DNA of 35,603 nt, from positions 126,455-162,057 of the forward strand of contig BFEA01001092.1 of the NCBI GenBank assembly GCA_003427395.1. Reading direction: 5' to 3'. The position numbers were made by a program, and so were the translations under genes. The notes under the pieces are model-generated. The model ran no database searches, was not told where the DNA came from, and saw only the letters and a program-made list of their open reading frames with translations. This document shows, one piece after another, positions 18,213 to 29,657 of this stretch (positions within the stretch are counted from its first letter, which is position 1; every line of letters starts with the position of its first letter). The DNA is from Chara braunii (Eukaryota; Streptophyta; Charophyceae; Charales; Characeae).

Positions 18213-18954
18213 GCTTCTCTCTCAGGCTCTCGAATCAGGTTGTAGATGGGATGGACTATGGGTAGTTTGCAATCGTTTACTTCTCATGACCAAACTTCTA
18301 TTACTTGGTAAGGTGTACGGGCGTTGCCGTAGGGTCACTGTGCATAGTCGTCACCTTCTCTACCCCCTTTTGACAGGTTATCTCTAATCAAAGACCAGGT
18401 CTATTACCCGGGCCCTAAGTTCTTGATGAATAGAGTTGTCGAAACAGATCACCGTCTCATTGGCCACCAACATCCTAAGTGAAGATGGTTCGGGGAGGAC
18501 AAAAGAAAAGTCTTCTCGGTTGCTCTGCAAATGACTTTGTTAATGGCTTTCACCAGTGATTCTGCTAAAAAAGAAGTAAGAGGCGAGCAATCATTTCTTA
18601 TCTTAAGCTCGTTTTCAGCCAACTCAGCAGTTCTCAGAGGAGAGCCCGTACTGCGGAGCTTGCTCGAGCAACAGCAGAGGCAGGAAACATGACCTAGAGC
18701 ATTAGTTTCCTCGATCCCTCAGAGCTGCTAGCTCTCCCAAGATTCACTGCTAGCATCAGGATGTAAGAATGTCTGTGAAAAATGCTATCCAAAAAATTCT
18801 TAATCACCAATTAAGTAAAGCACACAGAGCGACACAGGAGAAGTTCCAACTACGACCCCCCCCGTTGGAGTTAGCTGGACTAACTGTGTTGCTGCTAATA
18901 CCTGTCCACAGCATAAAGCGCAGCGGTCACTATGACTGCACTAACTAGCTCGAA
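18213..18954. other. Right part of 3-kb repeat, no gene called
   Basis: About 740 bases shared with 34862-35603. Short open frames on both strands have no recognisable domain. If the 3-kb repeat is an LTR, this is its 5' (U3) part on the minus strand and should hold the promoter; I see no clear TATA-type motif that I would defend. Confidence 0.4.
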
Positions 18955-19564
18955 NNNNNNNNNNNNNNNNNNNNNNNNNNNNNNNNNNNNNNNNNNNNNN
19001 NNNNNNNNNNNNNNNNNNNNNNNNNNNNNNNNNNNNNNNNNNNNNNNNNNNNNNNNNNNNNNNNNNNNNNNNNNNNNNNNNNNNNNNNNNNNNNNNNNNN
19101 NNNNNNNNNNNNNNNNNNNNNNNNNNNNNNNNNNNNNNNNNNNNNNNNNNNNNNNNNNNNNNNNNNNNNNNNNNNNNNNNNNNNNNNNNNNNNNNNNNNN
19201 NNNNNNNNNNNNNNNNNNNNNNNNNNNNNNNNNNNNNNNNNNNNNNNNNNNNNNNNNNNNNNNNNNNNNNNNNNNNNNNNNNNNNNNNNNNNNNNNNNNN
19301 NNNNNNNNNNNNNNNNNNNNNNNNNNNNNNNNNNNNNNNNNNNNNNNNNNNNNNNNNNNNNNNNNNNNNNNNNNNNNNNNNNNNNNNNNNNNNNNNNNNN
19401 NNNNNNNNNNNNNNNNNNNNNNNNNNNNNNNNNNNNNNNNNNNNNNNNNNNNNNNNNNNNNNNNNNNNNNNNNNNNNNNNNNNNNNNNNNNNNNNNNNNN
19501 NNNNNNNNNNNNNNNNNNNNNNNNNNNNNNNNNNNNNNNNNNNNNNNNNNNNNNNNNNNNNNNN
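18955..19564. other. Assembly gap, 610 Ns
   Basis: A run of 610 N. It starts exactly where the 3-kb repeat stops, on the same base on which the second copy reaches the window edge, so the gap marks a repeat boundary the assembler could not cross. Confidence 1.
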
Positions 19565-21080
19565 GTCAGAACAAGATCTTAATCTCAACTACAGCCGATA
19601 ATCCCTCTCAAGCATTTCAACCCCAAATCATCTCAATTAAGACATTACACAAAAGGGAAGAAGAAGAGAAGTAAAGGGCACTGACTNGAAAGAAAACAGA
19701 TCAAGAGGAAGCATGACTGGGTCGAGAGCTTGGTTCAAAGGCAAACGCAGCCTCATTTGAGTCNAATCTCTCGACTCAAACNAATTCAAGACCCAAAATG
19801 CTCAATCGTCCCCCTTNAAAAAAAAAACGAAACTGNTGTTTGACTTTCAATGATGGCTCGGAGTCACAGAAAAACAGCAGCTATTAGTAATGCCCTTTAT
19901 CCCAGCCTGCCAAGTGACTACAGACTAAAGTGACACAAGACGGCTTAAGATTAGCACATGAGATCAGATCATCGCGTTCTGCCCAGGCAAACTCTACCGA
20001 GTGCAAAGGATTAACTCGAAGTCTCACAAAAATGCCATGACACATTGGAACTCACTTATCTTACCCTTGTTCACTTCCACAACGTTAGGTTTAAGCTCAC
20101 CTGAAAGGTAAGAGAACAGTAATCAGCGAGACTGGTGGAGAGAAGGCATTAGCCCTTATATTACGATACCTCACTTTACGCGCCACTCAGATCAGTCTAC
20201 CCAGGTACACGAGTATACATTACCAGCTTTTCACACTTAATTCGCTTTCGATTTTTAGGGAAGTAGTTAGAGTAACAATGGCACAACGTAGTTCATGAGA
20301 AGGCTCGTGAGACATCCACAACATTAATCCAATAATTTCCCATGCATGCCTCCGAACCTCACTCTTTCTCCCTGTAACCGTCACATTGTTAACTCAGCAT
20401 CCTTAGACCTCAGCTCGGAACCACTCTTCAAAAGAGAAATGGGGAACCCGCTAACTCTCGTCCAAAGTCATTCACAGGGCGCTTGGCACATTAACGAGTA
20501 CATGAGTTCCTCCACTGACTACAACACCCTCCCTCTTGATTGAAGGAGCACTGTGACGAAGCAACCATACTCAGCTCCCACCAAGAGTTGGCGCTACCGC
20601 AAGTAACAGAACCCCTCCCTCTCCGTCCATGCCGGGTCACCTACATTGATAACTCTCAAGCCTACGAACAGCAATGGACACCAAGGCTGGTACGGATAAG
20701 GCCTACGCAAGCAGTTCGCGTTCCAGCCCAAGGGGCCTGCAAATTCTTGTGGGGAAAAGCGACGATGCCAAAAAGAAAAGGGGGGGGGGAAAGGAAACAA
20801 CAAGAATGGGGAACCGTTCTCTCCCAAGATGGCCGACTAAAAACACAGGAGGACGACAGTCTTGTTCTCTCTTGATGTAAGCAAAGGTGACATTAACAAA
20901 CATCTCGAGCACAGATTTTGCCCCACACGTGCGCAGAGGAAGCAGTTGACATCAACCACACTGCGCGCGTCCTCTGTCTCTCCCCCTCCTCACGCTCTCC
21001 TCCCCAAAGTCAACTCTCTCTCCCTCTCGTTTGTAGTCTCTCGGGTGCGCGTGTCGCCATCTGGTATTTCCCCAATGGCT
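19565..21080. other. Unassigned sequence, no gene called
   Basis: Short plus-strand frames (20346-20543, 20540-20875, 20918-21328) show no domain and overlap minus-strand frames equally long. Ambiguous bases occur at 19687-19836, next to runs of A. A G10 run lies near 20785. Nothing else supportable is visible. Confidence 0.5.
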
Positions 21081-21920
21081 CTATAGGAGACGTGTCCCAG
21101 ACGGTCCAACCTTCTCAGGCTTTACTCTGTCTCGGGCCGAACTGGCTTCAGGCCCGCTTTCCACTTGTTCCGCCAGCGGATGATTCCGGCGGATCTGATC
21201 CAGTCCATGCCATGACTGGACGTCCGCCTCCCGGTCACTCATCTCTGATTCTCCCTCAGAGTCTCGTTCACCATGTTGTACTTCCCTGGTCGTGGTTCCG
21301 GTCGAGGAATCATCCTCATGATAAGTAACAGTCACTCTCATCCCTGCAGTCACTCCCTCACGTCTGCACCTTCGCCCCGCTCTGTCGCGCGCCTCGGTAA
21401 TGGCAGCTTGCAGTTCTTCATCTCTCCTCATTTCTTGTTCATGGTGACCGCTGATGTTAATTTTCAATCTTACCTCCCCCGTGGGCTTACCATAGGTTAA
21501 TACGGCCTCCACCTGAGCACCCTTCTCATCCTCTCGTTCCCACATCCAAGAATACCTCATGTACCTTGGCCTATAGCCACGGAGACCATATTGGTCCGCC
21601 ATAGCCACTTTTTGAATAGCCAGAGGCTTAGTTCCAGCCACCTGTACGCAAATAGCCCTTACTGGCCCTCTTCTCGAGTACTCCACCTTTTCGGCCTCAG
21701 ACTCGTGACGGTAGTGTAGTGGAACAACTCGCGGGCATCCACAGACTAGTCATACGCAGACCCACTGGCCTCCCGGCTCCAGGCGGGTACACCCTTCTCG
21801 CGCGAACCCCACGCGGGCCTCCACCAGCATTACAGGACGACCCGCTGGAACGCCCTGGTTAATTGCCCGATACCCAGCTCTACTCCCCCTTTTTTGTAGG
21901 CTTGCCTCATACCGAATCAT
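21081..21920 (-). pseudogene. Unknown protein-coding remnant with one in-frame TGA
   Basis: An ATG at 21920 opens MIRYEASLQKRGSRAGYRA; one TGA near 21750 interrupts, and the same frame then runs open to 21081 (about 280 codons in all). Visible stretches: RAICVQVAGTKPLAIQKVAM, YGLRGYRPRYMRYSWMWE, TYGKPTGEVRLKINISG, a helix of Glu/Arg (RRDEELQAAITEARDRAGRR) and GMRVTVTYHEDD, then an acidic Ser-rich tail. The strand-helix-strand look recalls the retroelement modules, but I cannot align it securely. It lies on the same strand as E1 and E2. It could be a gag-like or module-like gene of another element or a host gene remnant. Confidence 0.45.
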
Positions 21921-21944
21921 CTGTATTCTAAACGAGAGACTCAA

Positions 21945-22444
21945 GGTTGTCCTCAGGACCTTATGTAACTAAAGAAAAAGGAATTTTAGACGTTTACACA
22001 GAAGGAAAAAAAAAAACACGTGGGAGACTAAGCACTTGCTGCCACGGCACGGGGGGAGCAACAGCCTCACTCTTTCCCTATCACTTTACCTTGTCGTGCT
22101 AAAATTGCAACTCCAAAGGTGGTGGTCCCATAACGGGACATCAACCGACAATCCTCTCCCTTCAAAACACGTCGCCAGACTGACCCTGAAGGGTACCCGT
22201 GTCCGATGGCAAGGAGGGGGTTTATGACCCTCCATAGGGGGTGATAGGTCTCCTACCGATGCGGCCGCGGGTCGCCCCTCTTTTGGGGCCTCACCACGTG
22301 GCGCTCAACCGGAGTTCACCCACAGACAATATACGTGAGAACGCCCAACTTAGGTTGTGGACAACTGAGTTCGAAATTCGAACCGTTTGCCTTTCCGCGA
22401 AACGACAGACCAATTGGCTGAAAAACTGAAAGTAGAAAAATTGA

Positions 22445-22483
<39 letters not shown>

Positions 22484-23293
22484 GCAGTAAATCAGAAACG
22501 GAAAGGAAATCGTAGCATTACAGAGGCCCGAGGCCACTGGATTTTTCCCATACAAAAACAAGTTTAAATTTGGCGGTTTTTTTTTCTTTTTCTTTTTTTT
22601 TTCTTTTCTTTTCTGACGACGACCTCTATCTCGTGTACCCAACCCATAACTCTGTAGTGGGGCATCCGGCGCGCAGTAGAAAAGACCGCCCCGGCCTTTT
22701 CACCTTCGCGTCCCAGGACGAACCCGATGGCTACCACGGCTACAAGCCGGTCGTGCTCTGCTGTACAGCAGGGCGCCGAGCCTGCGTGGACCAATGGAAG
22801 GCCCTGTGGCGCACCTTTTGCAGAAGCAGGCACCAACAGGGCTGGTCCATATCACGGTATGATCTCGGTACTAAGGATCTTAGTGGTTTGGGAACCACTA
22901 CAAACCACAACGTTAAAACTAAGGGTGGTACAAAGTAGGAACTTGGTACACGGAGGAGGGCCGAGACACCGCGCCCTCCGACATAATACCAAACCCCCAC
23001 CCAACGTCCCCGCTGGGTCGAAACACATATACAGCAATGGTTAACTCACTCATTCCCACCTTCACCTGTGGTGATGTTCGCGCAACAGTCTTGCGCTGAT
23101 CATCTGATTTTTCTTGTCATAATATCCTCTTCTCTTCCTCCTTCCTTACTCGTAGCATCTTCTTTTCTTTTGCCTGCAGCATCGTTGCATGGTCCACGTC
23201 ATTCCTTTTACATCTCTTCATTCCCTCCTACTACGCACTCTCTCTATTCGTCGCCCTTTTTTTTTTTTTTTTAATTGCACTCAATCTCACGCT
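21945..23293. other. Unassigned sequence with simple repeats
   Basis: Contains a (TAA)n microsatellite, a 40-base T/C tract at 22577-22614 and a T run at about 23256-23272. A plus-strand frame at 22570-22938 gives some globular-looking sequence (DLYLVYPTHNSVVG, KPVVLCCTAGRRACVDQWKA) but overlaps two other equally long frames and matches nothing I know. No gene is called. Confidence 0.4.
22446..22483. repeat. TAA microsatellite
   Basis: About 12 to 13 uninterrupted TAA units. Confidence 0.97.
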
Positions 23294-23593
23294 ATGCCTG
23301 AGGCACGCAAGGGACAGGGAAGAGGAAGAGGATGGAGAGGGGGTAAAGCTAGGGAGGAGCCGCCGCCTTGTGCGCGGCACGATTATAGTTTTGAGGAGGA
23401 GGAGGAAGACGAGCCGCGTGGCTATGGCGCTCATTCACGACCTTACCTTTGCCACTTGCCGCCATCGTGGTACAAAAAACTCCATCTCCGTACAGAATGG
23501 AGTATTTCAGAAAAAAGTTTGAAGCATGCTATGACGCGCCTATTGCCTCCTCTCCTCCTTATATCCCCAGGGCTCCTTCCACACCCGCCATAA
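23294..23593 (+). CDS. Possible small Arg/Gly-rich ORF
   Basis: ATG at 23294 starts MPEARKGQGRGRGWRGGKAR, followed by an acidic run (FEEEEEDEPRG) and a less biased stretch (LPPSWYKKLHLRTEWSIS). 99 codons. The RG-rich start followed by acidic residues resembles the N-terminus of RNA-binding or gag-type proteins, but this composition also arises by chance from the purine-rich DNA. No homologue recognised; the ORF may be an exon, a fragment, or spurious. Confidence 0.25.
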   Translation: MPEARKGQGRGRGWRGGKAREEPPPCARHDYSFEEEEEDEPRGYGAHSRPYLCHLPPSWYKKLHLRTEWSISEKSLKHAMTRLLPPLLLISPGLLPHPP

Positions 23594-24097
23594 GCAAGGC
23601 CATAGTACCTGCGCCGCCCCCCTCTATCCCATGTGCTGTCTCGTTTCCCCATCATTCTAGTCCTTGCGTTCTCTTCAATATCTTCTTTCTTCTCTATCTT
23701 TTCCAGATCGAGCTCATGGTTGTCTTTTACGTTTTGTATAAGCATGACTTCTTTTCAGCTTTCTGAGTCTGATTTCAGCCCATAAAATTTTTCAGTTCAG
23801 TCCACTCCATAGCATCCCAGACCTGAGAGTTTGGCTTCCTTAGGCCAGGGACGCCGGTTCCTNNTGANCCAGGCNGCTTGTCGGCCACCNAACAAATTTA
23901 AAAAGGATTATGCCTCCATTTTCTTGCTTGCTGCTGACTTTGATCTCTTGTCATTCTGAGAATCAATTCTCAATCTGAACTTTATGTCAGTGAAAAGTTA
24001 CCTTAACTTTCACCCTGACTGGAAAACCGAAAAAAATATTGCCAGTCTGATACCAAAACTTGGGTTACTCGTACTGTCTGCCATGCTGGATGTTGGG

Positions 24098-24290
24098 CAT
24101 ACCAAACCCTTTTTTCTGCTATCTGATTTGAGTGAGACATCTTCTCAATTTCTCATGTAACTCAGGGGATACCAAACCCTGTCTTCGTTCTCTGGTCTGA
24201 CTGAGGCATCTTCTCAACTTCTCAGACAGAGAAAATGATACCAAACCCTTTTCTCCTTTCTCTGGTCCAGGCAACATCAAATAAGTCTTT
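24098..24290. repeat. About 70-bp tandem repeat, 2.6 units
   Basis: ATACCAAACCCT recurs at 24099, 24169 and 24238 (spacings 70 and 69). Each unit continues with a CTCTGGTCTGA-like and a CATCTTCTCAA segment. Confidence 0.8.
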
Positions 24291-24498
24291 ATGTATCTGC
24301 TAAAACAACGAGTCCCACAGATCGCAGATCCCGGCCCCAGCAGGCAGACTCCCTGACAGCCAGCAGTCAAGCATTTATAAATTAAAATAAAACTCACAAA
24401 TAAAATAAATAATAAATAATAAATATCACATAACAGCTCTTCACACCCAAGATTTATTGATTGCCATGGTTTTGGCCCACCACTGGCCAGGAATGCCC

Positions 24499-25300
24499 GA
24501 CGTCCCGTCAGTCTGACATACCTCATTCGTCCCGCCTCAGGCCAGCACTAGTCAGACTATTTGTCTCGACAGCCCCTTTGACCTGCCTCCAGGTCAGGAC
24601 CAATCATACCCACTACTCGAGTATGACATCCCCTTTGGCACTCTCGCCAGGACACCAAGACTATTGGGGGTCTGGTCACCCTATGACAGCAGACGTCCCG
24701 TCAGCCAAACTGTCCCGAACCCGGATTTGACCACTGCAGTCAAGGACCGACTCACCTTCTAGTTTTTGGCCAAGGGCACTGGCTGCCCCGCCCAAATTTT
24801 TGAATGTGGGACCCGGTCTAACCACAGTTCCAGGCTCTGGCTAACCTCACTGGATTGCAACCTCTATCTGCAGTAGGGTTCCAGCTGACCCTTTTCGACC
24901 TCATAGGCCAGACTTCCGGAGCCTTTGCCTCAGTCGACTACGAAATTCGACACTCGCTTCGGGGACCTACTGACCCCACCAGATTGCGACCCACAGCGGT
25001 AGGGCTCTGGCTGGCCCCGACAACCAATGCATCCATAGGTTAGAAGAAAATCCGAGGTACAAACAATCAGACATGCATATCATACCCCACAAGCAAACTT
25101 CCCATGCCCCATAACAGGACAAACATTTCTCAAGAGACGTCCCGTCAGTCTCAAGAGGCACTGAACAACAACATGATAACCAGCACCAAGCCCTTACAGG
25201 AGACCTACCTTCAGTCTCAGGAAGGATACCCAGTGCTGGCCCCAGAGAGGTCCCTTCCCTCAGCGGGGAATTCTTTCTCTTCCAAGAGACGTCCCGTCAG
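24499..25300. repeat. Dispersed 13-mer GACGTCCCGTCAG, four copies
   Basis: Exact copies at 24499, 24693, 25136 and 25288. The last two share a longer context (CAAGAGACGTCCCGTCAGTC). A second word, CAGAGAGGTCCCTTCCCTC, is found twice at 25243 and 25329. Together they suggest a decayed, irregular tandem region such as part of an LTR. Confidence 0.75.
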
Positions 25301-25827
25301 TCCCAAGGAAATATTGAAATGCAAGACTCAGAGAGGTCCCTTCCCTCTCCTGAGAATATACTGACAACTTAGTCAGAGATACGAAGTTCTTCTGCTGACA
25401 ACTCTTAGTCAGACAGAACTAAATTTTTTTATGCTCATCATGTTTTTTCTTTATCATAGGAAGAATACTGATTACATTTCTTGACATGCCATAGCCATGA
25501 GTTCTCTGGTTTTTGACACTGCGTCAATGCTCACGAAAACCGTATCTCACAGTTATCTCCCACTCTTAGGGACTTGTGACTCATGGATCGACTGTAGCAT
25601 TGCCTCAAAGATATAGTCTCATTAACGTTTGCTGCTTGCTGAAACAAAAAATTAACTGACATGCTGAAGATTGAAATGTTGAATTAACCATACAAGAATG
25701 ATCATTGTCTGCTGAAAATTCAGTCTCGCTGTCTCATTGTCTTACTATACTTTCCTCTTAGTTCCCTGGAACTGCTCTTACTTAGATGACTGANCTTTCT
25801 TCCTTCTNCTTGAGGTTACTGTAGGAA

Positions 25828-26965
25828 TCAAATTTNGGTCNCTGAATATGAACTTACGAAGTCTCGATCCTGATACCATGTCATGAACCCTGGATCCATC
25901 CATCTCTGAGATCTCGTAGACTTTGCCCTCTGCTTCCCCTGTGAGACTGTAAGGACCAAGTCATCTGGGCCCCAATCTTTTAGTCCATTGTGTCTCAAGG
26001 GAACTGTCAAACAGAAGGACAATATCTCCAATCTTCAATTTCTCTTTTCTTATATATCTTTTCTTGTTGCATCTTTCTTGATCAGATAACTTGCTGAATG
26101 TCATCCTTTCTGCAGCATTCATCAATGTCTGATCAACTTCTGATATCTGCTTCATTCTGATCTAGAGAAGTCCTGAAATGGAATAGTCTCTGTCACTTTC
26201 TTGACTAAACCATGTCTTGACAATGCTTTCAATTGGCAAAGTAGCATATCGAGCATACCACAAAGTAAAAGGTGCATACCCAGTAGTTTTCTTGACTGTA
26301 ATGTTGTCAGCATATACTGCAGTTCCTAATACTTTTGGTCAATTGCTCTGTTTCCCTTCACACCACTTGGCCAATGAATCTTTCAAAGTTCTATGACCTC
26401 TTTCAACAGGTACATTTGCTTGAGGATGGTAAGTAGTCACGTACCGAATTCTGACACCCAACCTGAGTGTGGATCTTCTGACAATCTCATTTCTGAACTC
26501 TGATCCTCTGTCTGAGACAAATTCTCTGATAAAAGGATACATGAGATAGTTTTCTTCTATCCAGTCGGTCACTTGCTCGACTGTCTTTCTTTTCAAAGTT
26601 TTTGCCTCTTCATATCCAGAGAAGTTATCCCTCATATTTAGTATATATCTCATCCCACCCTTGCCTGGAGGCATAATGATGAGATCCAGATGAACTCTGT
26701 TACCTGGCTCTACCAAGATAGTGGGGAATAAAGGCTCAATCATTATTGTGGTAGACCTCTTCTGACATAACACACATGATTTGCAAAATCTAAAAATCAT
26801 GTCTCTCATACTAGGCCAGAAGTAGAGTTTGTCAGTCTTGGAGTAGGTTGTTTCAGCAGCCCTATGGCTGCCATCAACCCCCTCGTGCAGAGTAACAATT
26901 ATCTCTAACTGTCTCTCTTTACCACAGATCACTCTTAGTGGAGGTAGGCCTCCCTCACCATCCAC
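25828..26965 (-). pseudogene. E2 integrase, broken
   Basis: HHCC domain: H-x6-H in LHEGVDGSHRA and C-x2-C in KSCVLCQKR. Catalytic core: first Asp in RVHLDLIIMPPGKGG, second in REFVSDRGSEF, Glu in VPVERGHRTL, with exactly 35 residues between the last two (D,D-35-E). A TGA at 26339-26341 stands where Trp or a similar residue is expected; the frame continues with VYADNITVKKTTGYAPFTLW. A TAG near 26162 and a TGA at 25961-25963 (before LGPYSL) break the C-terminal part, which has RKEKLKIGDIVLLFDSSLE. Better preserved in its core than E1. Confidence 0.93.
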
Positions 26966-27019
26966 AAAGAGGTGCGCTCTTTTTAGCCTGAATTTCTTCC
27001 TTAAATTTTTACAATAATA

Positions 27020-28768
27020 TTATTTTAGTTGTTCCTTCTTCATTTTCTTGCCAACCTCTTGATAACTTTTATCATATTCTTCAAAGAATAAAACTATTTC
27101 TTTCTCTTTCTTTTCACCTTCTTCTTCTTCCTTTGAACCAGAGTTTTCCCCAACTTCATGAGTTGGCACCGCTGCGGCATTAATTTTAGCATACCAATCG
27201 TTTTGTTCATTTTTTTCTTCTTTCCCAAGAATCGACTCATAAACATACGAACCAAGGATCCCTCCCCAACTGTCTCTCTCCTCTGGCCACAGACTCCACT
27301 TGTAGGAGCATGGTGCTTCATAATCCTCATCATCTTTTTCATTCAGAAAATTATCAACATAGGCAGACTCTTCAATTGTTCCATTCACATCTTCTTTTTT
27401 TTCTTCTCGCCACTCAATCCTGCTTAGACCATCTGCTCTATTTTTCTCAGTGAGAATTTTTTCCAACTTAAAATCATAAGTCCAGATGAAGGCGATCCAC
27501 CTACTGACTATTGGATCTACCTGTTGGTGTTTTTTAATAACACCAATCACAACAGATGCATCAGTCCTTAGGATGAATCTCCTCTGTAACACGTAGTGCC
27601 TGAAGCACCTGAGACTATGGATGATTGACAGTAGTAGCTCTTTCCTGAATTGGGTGTAGCCTCTTTCTGTAAAATTGAGGGTTCTGCTCTCAAATCTCAG
27701 AGGTCTCTCCCTCCCATTTTCATTTTTCTGAATGAGCACTCCACCCAGAGCAACTGGTCCTTCATCCGCCTCAATGATGAACGGTCTTGCCTCCTCATCA
27801 TCATAAAATGGCACTCCCAACAGTACACCACTATCTTTTAGTTTTTCTTGTAGTGTCTCTGCAGCAGCTTGTCTTTTATCATTCCATGTTAAGTTAGCCC
27901 CTTGCCTTACCATCTCCCTCAGAGGCTCTGCAAGGGTAGCAAAATGAGGAATAAAAATCCTCCAGAATCCGTAGATTCCCAAGAAGCTCCTGACGTCTGT
28001 CACGCTCTTGAGAGGCATAGGTCAGTTTAAGAATTTGTCTATCTTCTTGGGATCTGGACTCCTACCCTTGGAGAAACATCTGAAGCCCAAGATTATCACC
28101 TCTGGTTGAAAGAGAAGGGACTTTGTCGCACTGGCTGTTAGATTATATTTCTGAAGTCTCTATAGTACCATCTTTACTCCTTTTGCATGTTCCCAAACAA
28201 ACTTTTTGATTCCGCCTGTGACCAAAGTCTCATCGCTTACCAGAGGTCCTTTTACTGGATTGTCATCAATGTAGGGGCTGGTTATTTCAGGAGAAATATT
28301 TTGCATGACTTTGATCATATCCATTTGAACCACTGTCACACCATTAGTCCAACCCTGAGGTACCACACACATCTGAACAAGTCCCCTTGGTGTGTGCATG
28401 ACAGTCATTGGCCGGCTAGTGGGGTCAATGAGAAACTGATCATAGCCAGAATACAAATCAACCAAAGAATAAATATGATCAATTGTCCAGATTTTGGTCA
28501 TCTTAATTATGTCCACGTCCAACCGCCCTCTCTCTTCATCATTAAAGGAGAAAGCACTAAAGAATTTCTGACACATCTTGAAGATATATTCATTTTCTAT
28601 AGGCAGAATAAACTGATCCGAGTCTATCTTCATTGTGTCAAATTTTTCTTTGGTGACTTTATTCCCTAGTTTTGTTGATTCCCTCAATGCTTTTATAATT
28701 CTCCTCTTTTTTTTCAATGCTTCATCATAGTCCTTCTCTATTAGGACTGCCACTGGGTTTTTCTTCAC
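27020..28768 (-). pseudogene. E2 reverse transcriptase and RNase H, three stops
   Basis: RT: motif A in HIYSLVDLYSGYDQFLIDP, MHTPRGLVQMCVVPQGWTNG, motif C SPYIDDNPVKGPL with both catalytic Asp intact. A TAG at 28160-28162 and a TGA at 28022-28024 interrupt the thumb in frame; then SVTDVRSFLGIYGFWRIFIP. RNase H: FIIEADEGPVALGGVL (Asp), QFRKELLLSI (Glu), FILRTDASVVIG (Asp), ending KILTEKNRADGLSRIEW. A long Glu/Lys/Asp-rich spacer follows up to a TAA at 27020-27022, then the integrase in the same frame. All lesions are point stops with no frameshift, unlike E1. Confidence 0.95.
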
Positions 28769-28803
28769 CCCCTTGGGCTTATATTTTTTTTTCGGCCCAG
28801 TGA

Positions 28804-29556
28804 CTATTTTTCTAAAAAAGGGTGAGTCGATGCAAACTTTAATTTCATCTTTTCACCATTAGCTATTTCTACAGTCTTCTTGAATATTTTGATTTGTCCG
28901 TCCTCATCCTCAAGTTTACCAAGGGCTTCTATCATTTTCGAAACTTGATTGATACCCACTGAAATCTCTTCTTTCGCTTCATGCTTTCCTTCTTCCTTTA
29001 GTTTCCTAATCCTCTTAGCAAATTTTTCCCTTCTGATTGAATTAGCAGATAATTGATGATTGAAATCACTTTTTTTGCAAGCCACAAAAGTTTGTTTCTG
29101 AGCAGTCTCAGGATCTTGTAGGCCGATCCAAGATGACACCTCATGACTGAAAAATTGAACTGCCTCCATCCTATGCAAGAATGAAGTCCCCAAGATACAG
29201 TCATGGTCCAAATCCGGCACTACAAAACCCAGTAACTCCACAGTCATTGTTCCAACTCTCATAGGCAGATTATCAATAAATCATGCCACAAACAACTCTC
29301 CTGCAATATTGCTCAGTACATTTTGCGCAGGCCTATCAATAGACAAATTACATTCCTCCATCGTTCTTCGTGAAAGAAGTATCATCTCTGCCTCAGAGTC
29401 CACTAGGGCTAAAATCTTCACCTGATTAATATGTATTGTAAGGTGTCCACATCTCATGGTTCCGAATCTCATCTTGCAACCTGGTAGTGACCTGTTCACT
29501 TGGTTTGGAAAGACTGATCCTAGGTAGTTAACTTCCAACCTCTTCTTCTCAATCAA
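28804..29556 (-). pseudogene. E2 aspartic protease region, one stop
   Basis: Signature strand KILALVD-S-E-A-E with the Asp codon at 29398-29400; the third residue is Glu in place of the Gly of D-[ST]-G (29392-29394), as in E1. The second half of the fold is present as DHDCILGTSFLHRMEAV. A TGA near 29263-29280 interrupts (GELFVA-stop-FIDNLP), in frame. The C-terminal part is a charged linker to RT (RRITKLKEE-like, KTVEIANGEKMKLKF). The upstream piece KMRFGTMRCGHLTIHINQVK is the first strand of the protease. Confidence 0.8.
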
Positions 29557-29657
29557 CTTTTTCAGTTATTCTCTCAACTTGGGTGCTAGAGTCATTGTTT
29601 CTTTGAAGGACAATGTCACTTCCGTCTCTTCGAACATTTTAGTAATTACTTCAGAAA

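Larger units (their letters stand above)
15893..18954 (-). repeat. 3-kb direct repeat copy 1 (candidate 3' LTR of E2)
   Basis: Matches 32641-35603 from TGTCGCACTTTTT to the last base before the N gap, at about 90 percent identity where I compared. The plus-strand edge begins TG, so on the minus strand the repeat ends CA as an LTR should. It contains an 83-base segment (16198-16280) missing from copy 2, a 22-bp array, and two small ORFs. It ends on the same base as copy 2, at the gap. The LTR reading is inference; the right-hand boundary cannot be seen. Confidence 0.9.
23594..25827. other. 3' flank of E2 coding region, small repeats only
   Basis: No credible gene. It holds a 70-bp tandem repeat, four copies of the 13-mer GACGTCCCGTCAG, an A/T-rich patch with several AATAAA words (24371-24430) and a pyrimidine tract at 25795-25811 that could be the E2 polypurine tract on the minus strand. 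N clusters occur at 23863-23890 and 25794-25841. If E2 is one 19.7-kb element, this is its long 3' untranslated part. Confidence 0.4.

Noticed and set aside
18932-19588. Long open frames of unknown residues
   Set aside because: They are created by the N gap.
22313-22400. tRNA-derived SINE suggested by a GTTCGAAATTCGAACC-like box
   Set aside because: No cloverleaf or A box can be drawn around it.
22570-23044. Plus-strand host exon candidates
   Set aside because: Three frames are equally open over the same bases and none matches a known family.
23760-25827. 3' LTR of E2 directly after integrase
   Set aside because: No matching sequence is found upstream of gag at 30.6-32.6 kb, so it cannot be paired as an LTR.
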